Of a DNA stretch of 26,756 nt, positions 17,801 through 24,035 are shown piece by piece; position 1 is the first letter of the stretch; the number at the start of each line of letters is the position of its first letter. Source of the stretch: an uncultured Treponema sp. (GTDB lineage: Bacteria > Spirochaetota > Spirochaetia > Treponematales > Treponemataceae). Position numbers and translations under genes: made by a program. The stretch covers positions 1 to 26,756 of the forward strand of contig NZ_CALHGC010000278.1 of NCBI RefSeq assembly GCF_938029485.1. The letters are read 5' to 3'. The notes under the pieces were generated by a model that searched no databases, was not told where the DNA came from, and saw nothing but the letters and a program-made list of their open reading frames with translations.

Positions 17801-18002
17801 TATATTTTCCATCAGGACTATAACACACAGAGTCTATAAAATCAGCATGTCCCACATTGAACACAAACTCAGGATTATTCATCACAGAACCACTGCTTTC
17901 TTGTGTTTTCTTTTTTGCTTCAATCCTTCTCGTTTGTGCCGCAGCGATCGTGCAGACGAAAAAAACAAAAAGTGCAATAATCAAAATGTGTTTGTGTTTC
18001 AT
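14826..18002 (-). CDS. Secreted 14-blade WD40 protein with C-terminal caspase domain and EF-hand
   Basis: The 1058-residue protein has a signal peptide (1-22, 'CTIAAAQ'). Fourteen WD40 repeats of about 42 residues occupy about 46-630, each with 'GHT...V.SV.YSPDGKY.ASGS.D.TIKLWEVATGECIKTL', enough for two seven-bladed propellers. An Ig-like linker ('NLLLNGKNIRLAENV') is followed from about 815 by a peptidase C14 caspase domain, with histidine in 'FYIAGHGVTYG' (H890) and cysteine in 'LILMDTCNSGSF' (C944). A canonical EF-hand loop 'DTDGDGFITLQE' at 1007-1018 has D, D, D, G, I and E in the right places, implying calcium binding. Such proteins are usually cytosolic in cyanobacteria; here export is predicted. 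AAAGGAG precedes the ATG. Repeats 9 and 3 are degenerate. Substrate and trigger are unknown. Confidence 0.9.
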   Translation of the reverse strand: MKHKHILIIALFVFFVCTIAAAQTRRIEAKKKTQESSGSVMNNPEFVFNVGHADFIDSVCYSPDGKYIASSSEDKTVKIWEVETGRELRTLSGHSDEVYSVCYSPDGKYTASSSWDSIKLWEVATGECIKTLSGNGGAYSLCYSPDGRYVASGSWDKTIKLWDVASGECIKAFAGHTDRINSVCYSPNGKYIVSGSEDKTIKLWEVATGECIKTLAGHTDRINSVCYSPDGKYIVSGSEDKTIKLWEAATGECIKTLSEHTSPVYAVAYSLDGKTVASGSLDITIKIWKVATGECIKTLETGAVVRSVSYSPDGAYLASSFWNNEIKLWDIATEECVKTFGGHTKSVSSVAYSLDGKYLATGSADGVKLWNVTTGEHVKKLNGQGNVVYSPDGKYIASRTSKVVNLSEVATGECIKRFEGHTDTIYSVAYSPDGKYIASGSEDKTIKLWEVATGECVKTFEGHTDTVYSVAYSPDGKYVASGSKDETINIWEVASGKCIKTLIGHTSYVMSIAYSPNGKYIASGSLDYTIKLWEVASGNCVKTLEGHTDPVEYVSYSRNGTYLASSSWDRTIKLWKVVTGECIKTLAGHTSWVNSVCYSPDGTYLASGSNDNTIKFWDASTGDLLATTFNLKDGEWLTYTPEGFFAGSEWATKNLVHIVDGMKTVGIDQMYDSLYRPDLVSAKLSGEDISTYAKRVNFASLMQTGSAPITSFLNLDEEITNRDVAIEYSIQNTGGGIGEVNLLLNGKNIRLAENVPSKNGQTLYFSHTVTLQNGKNTLELYAKNEAGKVESLRAKTTLNWHGNTRKPNLYLLTVAVNQYSDRGLQLKYAVPDAQIITQGFSRQKKSLYQNIFTFNLFDGNVTKEGLKSIFQELSKKVEADDVFVFYIAGHGVTYGEDGDYYYLPSNFLFTSSQAIQEQGISKNDLTRCLSLIKAGKTLILMDTCNSGSFLDAGKRGMTEKMAVDRLTRSTGHATIVASSDTQSAMEGYKGHGIFTYIVVEGLSGKADTDGDGFITLQELSSYVEDEVPKRSREKWGYEQIPMRDLRKQDFPIYTSGNR
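16120..17867 (-). repeat. Tandem 126-base repeats encoding the WD40 blades
   Basis: About fourteen in-phase units of about 126 bases (42 codons). Some neighbours are almost identical in DNA: the stretch beginning at 17261 recurs at 17387 with only about six differences in about 110 bases, and a similar pair recurs with the same period near 16620 and 16746. Others have drifted or lost codons. This indicates blade duplication at different times. Confidence 0.85.
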
Positions 18003-18047
18003 TGATGGGACTCCTTTCTATTCCTAATTGCTTTGTATTGCATATCG

Positions 18048-18064
18048 AAAAACCGTCGGCTTTT
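18048..18064 (-). terminator. Possible terminator after the secreted paralogue gene
   Basis: On the minus strand AAAAGCC and GGTTTTT pair (one G-U) around a three-base loop, ending in five T, and the hairpin overlaps the stop codon of the gene at 18063-19136. It lies within the 60-base gap before the WD40-caspase gene. The small loop makes this uncertain. Confidence 0.35.
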
Positions 18065-19136
18065 ACTCAAATAAAAGCTCAATCCGCATATCTCCAATAA
18101 GAGTCTTCTGTCCTGTTTCATGAATATCGTACTGATACGTGCCGTTCGTTTCCGTAACAATCAGATCGTATACATAACCGGCTTTGAATTTATACGGCTC
18201 TATTGCTTTTTTTGTAAAATCATCGAATTCAAGCGATAATGCCGTATAGAGCTGTCCTTCTACTCCGTTTGAAGATTGGATTTCGTATACATTCGTGTTG
18301 CCCGGCATGGTAAAACCTATTCCTTTTTGGTTTGTGAGAATACTTTTTGCATTATGAAATTCAACACCGCAACCTGTATTGTTTTGCAAATTCACAAATG
18401 CGGCATCGTATTTAACATTTGATTTTGAAGGCTCTGAAAATATCATCGGAATACCAACCTCACCTATCTTTTGAGGAATACATCTTTGCCTATTATAGTC
18501 ATTCCCATTTATCGAAATTTTGTCACCTGTTTTGGGATTTACATATACGAATGCCGGATAAAAAGAGTATGCGCGCCCATCATCTCTGGGGGAAAGATAG
18601 ATACGTTTATTCCATTGAAGCGGCGGCAATACCGCAACAACGTGCTCTTGTTGAGGACTATCTATCCGTAATTCCAAGATATAGTTTACGGACTCATTGC
18701 TTACATAGATACTAAATTGTCGTTCTGTATCTATAATACTCGGAATGATAAGCCGGCTCATATCGTTTTTATCACCTAAGTTATAGGTAACAAGCCCCGT
18801 ATAAACAACATCGTCTTCCATAATGAACGTATTATGTTTTACCGTTTCATAATTTACCGCACGGATTAAAAATGTTCCTCGCGGAGGAATGGATGGAATT
18901 TTACTTATATCAAACGACCTCGCGCTGCCGCCTTTTATTCCTCCGAGAATGATTTTACCTTCGACTCTGCCGATAAAAATCACCACATCCGCTGTTGTAT
19001 CATTTCTAATGGACAACGAACCTTTTTCGTCTTTAAAAGAGATGGAGCGTTTCGTTTGTGTATTTTTTTGACCGAACGCCGCAGCGCCAAGCGCAAGCAG
19101 CAGCATACAGAATAAGATTTTTTTAAGATAATTCAT
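18063..19136 (-). CDS. Secreted protein of a cluster-specific family (paralogue of the 22284-23384 lipoprotein)
   Basis: The 357-residue protein has a type I signal peptide (1-23, 'GAAAFGQ') and no lipobox. I do not recognise a named family. It aligns end to end with the lipoprotein at 22284-23384, about two-fifths identical by eye. Shared blocks are 'LGGIKGGSARSFDISKIP', 'VVYTGLVTYNL', 'IDTERQFSIYVSN', 'MPGNTNVYEIQS', 'LYTALSLEF', 'YKFKAGYVYDL' and 'YQYDIHETGQKT'. The pattern suggests two or three beta-rich domains. It is probably periplasmic or outside the cell. AAAAGGAG precedes the ATG at 19136. It lies between the DUF4384 gene and the WD40-caspase gene, so it probably works with them. 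Its signal peptide cleavage region shares 17 identical bases with that of the PEGA caspase. Confidence 0.7.
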   Translation of the reverse strand: MNYLKKILFCMLLLALGAAAFGQKNTQTKRSISFKDEKGSLSIRNDTTADVVIFIGRVEGKIILGGIKGGSARSFDISKIPSIPPRGTFLIRAVNYETVKHNTFIMEDDVVYTGLVTYNLGDKNDMSRLIIPSIIDTERQFSIYVSNESVNYILELRIDSPQQEHVVAVLPPLQWNKRIYLSPRDDGRAYSFYPAFVYVNPKTGDKISINGNDYNRQRCIPQKIGEVGIPMIFSEPSKSNVKYDAAFVNLQNNTGCGVEFHNAKSILTNQKGIGFTMPGNTNVYEIQSSNGVEGQLYTALSLEFDDFTKKAIEPYKFKAGYVYDLIVTETNGTYQYDIHETGQKTLIGDMRIELLFE

Positions 19137-19212
19137 TTTAGTTCTCCTTTTAAACGTATGTAGGAGATATTCTTCTTTTTATCGGGAAAAAAAGAAAAAC
19201 ACCTCCTATATG

Positions 19213-20307
19213 TTATTTTTTCATCACCGTATACGGGATAACAAAGACACCGGTTTCCAGCTTCTTCCGCTTGGCAACAGCAGTCATACCGCGCGCGGCG
19301 TTCAAGATAGTATTAGATTGATATACCCCCTCATTAATAGGTTTAGGTAGTCCTTCGGGAGTCGAGGCCGCAAAGATAAAAAGATGTTCGGAGCCGAATA
19401 CTCCATCCACCACTTGATAGTCTACATCGTCATCGGGGAATGTGCGCGGCATATCGGCTTTTAAGAAGTTATCTTTCACCGGCAGCGAGTACTGATTACC
19501 TTTTGCATCTATCCCAATAATAGCGATATAGGCATCTTTATCGGTACTGACAAGAAATTTAACCGTATTTCCCGGATACAAAATATCCACAAGATTGTTT
19601 TCCGGATCGAGCATTACCGCAATAACATCTATCGTACCGGTTGATGCTGCAGATGATGTTGAAGTACTTTGATGTAGCGCCTTGCTTGCGGCAGCTGCTG
19701 AACCGGTCTTCTGCGGTATCTTGTTTGCGGCGGTAGGCGGAACGCTTTGGACTTCTGCAGCTACTTGCGTAAACTCTTCTTTGATAGCCTCCGCTTGCGC
19801 TAGGTTTTCGGGATAGAGCGTTAGGTTTCTGTCGGATATCTCCGTCATCGGAATAGAAGCGGTCTCCGAAGCAAGCAGTTTTCCGTCCGTACTTGAAAGC
19901 TCAAGGGTCAGCTCGACGATGCCCGCCGCTTTGTTTTCATAATATCTGCCGGTAAGGATATACTTTCGATCCTTAGGAGCGATCGTCCGCTGCTTTCCGA
20001 AAGAAGCGCCGCGGGTTGCAATGCCGGTCTGTTCCTGCGGCGGCAGCATTTTCGACTGTATGACATCGATATGCCGCATCTTTGCCGCAGCCTTTTTTAT
20101 TTCGCTCTGCATCCACGGCACTACCGTACCGCTCGTATCGGTTTCCGCGTAAGAAATAAAGCCGATTGAAACTTGAGCTTTCGGAATCGCCGCCTGCGAT
20201 ATGGCTCCGTCAAACTTTCGCAACACCGTTTCGATAGACTGCTGCGCGGAAAGCACAGAGATCACTACGCCGCTTAGCACGGCCGCCAATAAAAACCGTT
20301 TTTTCAT
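19213..20307 (-). CDS. Secreted DUF4384-domain protein
   Basis: The 364-residue protein has a signal peptide (1-21, 'SVLSAQ'). Residues about 25-185 resemble the alpha/beta fold of LpoB/CsgG/FlgO-like periplasmic proteins ('VSIGFISYAETD', 'WMQSEIKKAAAKMRHIDVIQS', 'YILTGRYYENKAAGIVELTLELSS' as pieces of it). After an Ala/Ser/Thr-rich linker (190-224), residues about 227-350 match DUF4384: 'LYPGNTVKFLVSTDKDAY', 'IAIIGIDAKGNQYSLP' and 'FGSEHLFIFAAS'. DUF4384 often occurs fused to or beside caspase-like proteases in bacteria, which fits the two caspase genes downstream. TAGGAGG gives a strong ribosome-binding site. Function is unknown; a partner or regulator of the caspases is an inference from context. 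Confidence 0.78.
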   Translation of the reverse strand: MKKRFLLAAVLSGVVISVLSAQQSIETVLRKFDGAISQAAIPKAQVSIGFISYAETDTSGTVVPWMQSEIKKAAAKMRHIDVIQSKMLPPQEQTGIATRGASFGKQRTIAPKDRKYILTGRYYENKAAGIVELTLELSSTDGKLLASETASIPMTEISDRNLTLYPENLAQAEAIKEEFTQVAAEVQSVPPTAANKIPQKTGSAAAASKALHQSTSTSSAASTGTIDVIAVMLDPENNLVDILYPGNTVKFLVSTDKDAYIAIIGIDAKGNQYSLPVKDNFLKADMPRTFPDDDVDYQVVDGVFGSEHLFIFAASTPEGLPKPINEGVYQSNTILNAARGMTAVAKRKKLETGVFVIPYTVMKK

Positions 20308-20366
20308 ATATACCTCCTAAAAACGTATCTATAATTTTATGAAATTTTTTGCCGCATATCTTTCTT

Positions 20367-22196
20367 TTACTTTGCAATCTTTCCCGTTGCACTGAGGCGG
20401 GCGGTACAAAGCGGCGGGGAATATTCTCCGTCTTCATTAACGGCGGTAAACTGAGCGATAAAACCGTAATCGGCACAGGGTATAAAAGAGGATAAAAGCT
20501 CGTACCGCTTATCTCGATACGACGCTTCCCACAGTACGTTGCCGGAAGAAAGAGCAAGGCTTTTAAAAAACGGCATTCCGCCGTTGCCTGCACTATCCGC
20601 CGCTTTTTCGGTTCCTGCGATGAGAAGCTCTCCGCTTTTTTCGTTCAGCTGCATATCCGCAATATACGCATACGGCGCACCGCCGGTATAAAACGCGCTT
20701 TGCCGGTTGTGCACAGCGTCAACCGTTACAATCATTGCCGTTGATTTCGCTGTAGTTCCATTTTCTCCGCCGATATACAGCGCGCCGCTTGCATCCTGCC
20801 TAACAGCCGCAACGGATTTAAGTTCATGCTGCAAGGGAATTCGTTTTGCCTTACCGTCTTCCGGAATGGCAAATAATGCAGCAAGCAACGGAAGCTCGGT
20901 TTCGGAATCAAGCATATTGCAGCATATAAAAAGCGTTTTTGATTGCGCATCGTAGAGCGGGAGTGCGCTTGTAATGTATTCGGTTCCGGCAAGCGGCAGC
21001 GGCGCAGGGAAAGGCGCATAGCGGATTACGTTTTTTTCGATAGAAGCTTTTCCGAGAATGAGATGATTTTCATCATCAAATCCGGCGAGTAAAAGGCTTC
21101 CGCCGGAAAAAGGAGTAACAGCTTCGAAGCCGGAACTTGCCGGTATTTTCTGCGTATTCAGCAAAACGCCGTCCGGTGAGTACAACAGCACAAGTCCGTT
21201 TTGAACCTCTCCGATTGTATACCCTACCGCCAATAATCCGCCGTTATCTAAGACGATGCCGTCATACAATGCAGCATCGCAGCCGGTTTCGTCAAAGCAA
21301 TGAGTCCACCGCTCTTTGCCGTTGCAATCGGCGCATTGCACAAAGCCTGCATCATACGGGTTTCCGTTCGTATCCTTTTTTTGTACTTTCCCGACGGCGT
21401 AAAAGAAATCTCTTTCTTGAGCGGAAATGAGTTTTGAAACGGTAACGCCGTCCGCGCAATTCTCTTTCCACAAGGACTCATTTATTTTAAGCAGCGGGCG
21501 TTCGTCTTCTTTTACCGCCCGCTTTCCGTCAAAGCTGTAGGTGTAAACGTAACCGGGTTGGAGAAAAGTATTATCCGTCAACGGATAATTTTTACGTCCT
21601 ACGGACACGCACACTTTTACCGTCGATAAAGCTTCCTGCGGTTTGAATAGTTCATACACGGCGGTTCTGCCGGGCGCTATGTTATGCTCGTGCTTCGCTT
21701 CGCGGGTATTGATGCGCCCTTCAAGACAGCAGGGAAAAATCGTCCCCAAACCGTTCGTAAGCTGTATGCTTTGTTTCGATGCGTTTTTTACTATAATATA
21801 GCTTTCCGATATGCGTTCGTTCTGAACAGGATTTGCGATAACAACCGTTTGTTGTCTATCGGTTATTTGTATTTTCTCTTTGTGTTCGTAGAATACATCC
21901 TTCGTCAGCGGAATGGTATAGTGTACAGCCCAGCTGTCATACAACTCGCTGTTATGCAGAGGAAAGGCGTTGTTGACCGTTTCTCCTGGCCGAATATTTT
22001 TCCCGTCTATCGTTACCGCAAAGTGAGAATTATTGACGACCGAAGCGGTAAAGGTGTTATCAACGAAACCTAAAGCAGAAGTGACCGGCTTATCGGTCTT
22101 TTCCGCCTGCATTCCGGGCTTCTTAGGTACGGTTTTACAGGTAAAAAACAGAAATGAGGCTATCATTATAAGCGCTACTATTTTTAATCTTTTCAT
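20367..22196 (-). CDS. Lipoprotein with cluster-shared module and beta-propeller-like body
   Basis: The 609-residue protein begins with a signal sequence ending in a lipobox-like 'LFFTC' (C20), so it is probably a lipoprotein. Residues about 130-225 share a module with the two paralogous proteins of the cluster: 'APGRTAVYEL' at 174-183 and 'QPGYVYTYSFDG' from 213. Residues about 240-609 contain repeated short strands of the kind found in propellers that lack a strict motif: 'FFYAVGKVQKKDTNG', 'GIVLDNGGLLAVGY', 'PFSGGSLLLAGFDDEN', 'ASGALYIGGENG', 'EKSGELLIAGTEKA'. The body may bind a partner on the membrane surface. The ATG at 22196 has only a weak AGG upstream, and a terminator-like hairpin sits just before it. 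I do not recognise a named family. Confidence 0.7.
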   Translation of the reverse strand: MKRLKIVALIMIASFLFFTCKTVPKKPGMQAEKTDKPVTSALGFVDNTFTASVVNNSHFAVTIDGKNIRPGETVNNAFPLHNSELYDSWAVHYTIPLTKDVFYEHKEKIQITDRQQTVVIANPVQNERISESYIIVKNASKQSIQLTNGLGTIFPCCLEGRINTREAKHEHNIAPGRTAVYELFKPQEALSTVKVCVSVGRKNYPLTDNTFLQPGYVYTYSFDGKRAVKEDERPLLKINESLWKENCADGVTVSKLISAQERDFFYAVGKVQKKDTNGNPYDAGFVQCADCNGKERWTHCFDETGCDAALYDGIVLDNGGLLAVGYTIGEVQNGLVLLYSPDGVLLNTQKIPASSGFEAVTPFSGGSLLLAGFDDENHLILGKASIEKNVIRYAPFPAPLPLAGTEYITSALPLYDAQSKTLFICCNMLDSETELPLLAALFAIPEDGKAKRIPLQHELKSVAAVRQDASGALYIGGENGTTAKSTAMIVTVDAVHNRQSAFYTGGAPYAYIADMQLNEKSGELLIAGTEKAADSAGNGGMPFFKSLALSSGNVLWEASYRDKRYELLSSFIPCADYGFIAQFTAVNEDGEYSPPLCTARLSATGKIAK

Positions 22197-22213
22197 ATTA
22201 AACCTAACTATTT

Positions 22214-22259
22214 ATGACAAAAAGCGCTCCCTAAAAAACGGAATTTCAGGAAGCGCTTT
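22214..22259 (-). terminator. Terminator or attenuator after the first lipoprotein gene
   Basis: A 12-pair stem with one mismatch (AGGAAGCGCTTT at 22248-22259 and AAAGCGCTCCCT at 22221-22232) runs into TTTTTG on the minus strand. It lies 25 bases after the stop of the gene at 22284 and about 20 bases before the next ATG, so it may make expression of the first gene much higher than that of the rest. Confidence 0.6.
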
Positions 22260-22283
22260 CGATTTAATCGGCGTTATACCGTT

Positions 22284-23384
22284 TTATTCCATAAAGAGCT
22301 CAATCTTTGCATTTTCAACAAAACTTTTTTGACCTACTTCGCGGATATCATATTGATAGCTACCGTCTTTATCCGTCCAAACCATTTCATACACATACCC
22401 CGGTCTAAATTTATAATTGCCGACAGACCTTTCGGTATATTCGTTAAAAGCGCATGTAAGAGCCGTATACATCCTTCCTTCTTTATCAATACCGGTATCC
22501 AATTCGTAGACATCGGAACGACCCGGTGCAGTAAACCTACGCCCTCGCTGATTTGGAAGCGATGTCCTCGAATTGCGGAATTCCATACCGGCTTTCGTAT
22601 CATTCCGTATCGTTAAGAACGCCAAGCTGTAACTCAAGTTGTGATTTTTGGGTGAGTCAAAAACGATCGGCGTAAATTCGCCGCCGACCGGATCAGGATC
22701 CATCACTTGCACGTTTTCTTTCTGCGGTACGTTTAAAACGGTTTTTTCATTTGTACGCGGATCTACATAAATAAATTGAGGAAAAAATTTATAACCTTTA
22801 CCCGTATCTTTTCGCGCGAGATAAACGCGTTTATCGGATTCGAGCGGAGCAAGCGTCGCGATTGTTTCGCCGTTCGGTTTTTCAAGACGAACTTCCACAA
22901 CGAAATTCTCAGAATGATTTGTCAAATACACACAATATTTTTGTTCCGTGTCAATATCTTTGTAAATGGACAGTTCCGTTATGTCTTTTGGTGCTTTCAA
23001 ATCATAGACGACTAACCCTGTATAAATGACATCCTCGTCGGTAATCCGTCCCTTACCTTTATACGTATTGTAAGTAGCAACTCTTACCAATAAAGAACCG
23101 TTTTTAGGTAATCCGGGTATTTTATTAAGATCGAAAGTACGCCGTTTCCCTTTTTTAATACCCCCTAACAGCATGTCATAGCTGACAGGCCCTGCAAAGA
23201 CAACTACATTTTGATTGGTATGGTTAGTCATAGCAAGAACACCCGGTTCACTGGTAAAACTGACCTCTTTTTCCTTCAAATCCACACTGTTCACTGCTTG
23301 ACTTTTAGGCGTACTCACACACCCTGCACCCATTGCGGCGAAAAGCACTGCCGCGCATACCCATAAAAGAGTTTTTGTTTTCAT
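22284..23384 (-). CDS. Lipoprotein of the cluster-specific family, first gene of the caspase cluster
   Basis: I place the start at the ATG at 23384, because GGAG lies 6-9 bases before it; an in-frame ATG at 23402 has no ribosome-binding site and would add only six residues. The 366-residue product has a lipoprotein signal with 'AMGAGC' (C22). It is a paralogue of the secreted protein at 18063-19136 over its full length: 'LLGGIKKGKRRTFDLNKIP', 'DVIYTGLVVYDL', 'IDTEQKYCVYLTNHS', 'TAPGRSDVYELDTG', 'MYTALTCAFNEYT', 'YKFRPGYVYEM' and 'YQYDIREVGQKS'. One member is lipid-anchored and the other is not, which suggests divided roles. No named family is recognised. It is the gene nearest the operator-promoter region and has its own terminator. 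Confidence 0.72.
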   Translation of the reverse strand: MKTKTLLWVCAAVLFAAMGAGCVSTPKSQAVNSVDLKEKEVSFTSEPGVLAMTNHTNQNVVVFAGPVSYDMLLGGIKKGKRRTFDLNKIPGLPKNGSLLVRVATYNTYKGKGRITDEDVIYTGLVVYDLKAPKDITELSIYKDIDTEQKYCVYLTNHSENFVVEVRLEKPNGETIATLAPLESDKRVYLARKDTGKGYKFFPQFIYVDPRTNEKTVLNVPQKENVQVMDPDPVGGEFTPIVFDSPKNHNLSYSLAFLTIRNDTKAGMEFRNSRTSLPNQRGRRFTAPGRSDVYELDTGIDKEGRMYTALTCAFNEYTERSVGNYKFRPGYVYEMVWTDKDGSYQYDIREVGQKSFVENAKIELFME

Positions 23385-23418
23385 TGTATTCTCCTTCTTC
23401 ATATTTTATTTCATCAAC

Positions 23419-23436
23419 TTTCTCAATTTTCTCAAT
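23419..23436. repeat. Tandem 9-base repeat in the cluster leader
   Basis: TTTCTCAAT occurs twice in direct succession between the predicted transcription start and the first lipoprotein gene. It may be a second regulatory site or chance. Confidence 0.4.
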
Positions 23437-23444
23437 ACCGGAAA

Positions 23445-23458
23445 ATCAATATATTGAT
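23445..23458. promoter_or_regulatory. Perfect 14-base palindrome, candidate operator
   Basis: ATCAATATATTGAT is a perfect palindrome located about 10 bases after the -10 box of the cluster promoter on the minus strand, across the expected transcription start. Further ATATTGA half-sites occur at 23482-23488, inside the promoter spacer, and at 23521-23527, just before the regulator's start codon. The XRE-type regulator gene next door is the obvious candidate binder (inference). Confidence 0.55.
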
Positions 23459-23468
23459 GTTAAATAAG

Positions 23469-23497
23469 ATATTACGACAGGATATTGATTACGTCAA
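23469..23497 (-). promoter_or_regulatory. Main promoter of the caspase cluster
   Basis: On the minus strand TTGACG (23492-23497) and TAATAT (23469-23474) are separated by 17 bases, a strong sigma-70 match. Predicted transcription starts near 23462, giving a leader of about 78 bases before the ATG at 23384. The candidate operator half-sites flank and interrupt this promoter. Confidence 0.7.
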
Positions 23498-23533
23498 GAA
23501 GAAAACATCAAGATTTTGTTATATTGAAATGCA

Positions 23534-23848
23534 ATGGCTTTTAAGGATAGGCTTAGAGAAGAAATTGAATATCAAGGGTTGCTGGTAAAGGAAATTTCTG
23601 CAAAAGCGGGTATCAGTAACAGTACCTTTTTGTCATATATTGATGCGCGTAGTGTATTGCCGAATGTAGAAACGGGAGTAAAAATTGCAAAAGCGCTTGG
23701 CGTTTCGGTTGAATATTTGGTAAACGGCGAACGGCCGCCGCAAGATCCGAAATACGCAGCCATTAGCGATATAGTTCGAGATTTGTATCTTCTCTCACCC
23801 GCGCAGTTGGAAACCGTTAAACGCATGATTCACGGTTTGGTTCGGTAA
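23534..23848 (+). CDS. XRE-family helix-turn-helix regulator
   Basis: The 104-residue protein has a Cro/C1-type helix-turn-helix at about residues 6-66: 'LREEIEYQGLLVKEISAKAG' then 'ISNSTFLSYIDARS' and 'ETGVKIAKALGVSVEYLVNG', the last being the usual end of the domain. The remaining about 38 residues form a helix that may dimerise. It faces the caspase cluster across a 131-base region that holds the cluster promoter and a palindromic site, so it probably represses that promoter and perhaps its own. There is no Shine-Dalgarno sequence before the ATG at 23534; a TATATT at 23520-23525 lies eight bases before it, so a leaderless start is possible, although no good -35 box accompanies it. Confidence 0.85.
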   Translation: MAFKDRLREEIEYQGLLVKEISAKAGISNSTFLSYIDARSVLPNVETGVKIAKALGVSVEYLVNGERPPQDPKYAAISDIVRDLYLLSPAQLETVKRMIHGLVR

Positions 23849-23920
23849 AGATACATGGCATCAACACCATACACTATTTAGCCGCGCATAGAGAATAATA
23901 AAGATTGTTCAAATAGACTA

Positions 23921-24023
23921 GTAGGAACCTCTAAAAACCGATTAGCAATTCGTTTCAGCGAATGTAACAATCATCTTTTTATAGAACAAGCTATACGGCT
24001 TGCAGTTTTTAGAGGTCTCCTAC
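23921..24023. repeat. Inverted-repeat element with two inner stem-loops
   Basis: The ends GTAGGAACCTCTAAAAAC (23921-23938) and GTTTTTAGAGGTCTCCTAC (24005-24023) are inverted copies with one extra base in the right copy. Inside are two five-pair stems with six-base loops: ATTCG/CGAAT (23948-23952 with 23959-23963) and CAAGC/GCTTG (23987-23991 with 23998-24002). The whole could fold into a branched structure. It carries no coding frame and no clear T tract. It fills most of the gap between the regulator gene and grdD. A dispersed, MITE-like repeat is my main guess; a transcription terminator for grdD is an alternative. Confidence 0.5.
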
Positions 24024-24035
24024 AGTAATTCCTTT

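Noticed and set aside
16120..17867. Regular repeats of about 126 bases suggesting a CRISPR or satellite array
   Set aside because: The repeats are in frame and translate to WD40 blades; there are no short conserved repeats with unrelated spacers.
23403..23533. A consensus promoter for the XRE regulator on the plus strand
   Set aside because: TATATT at 23520 has no matching -35 box at a proper distance, and other combinations were poor; mentioned only as a possibility.
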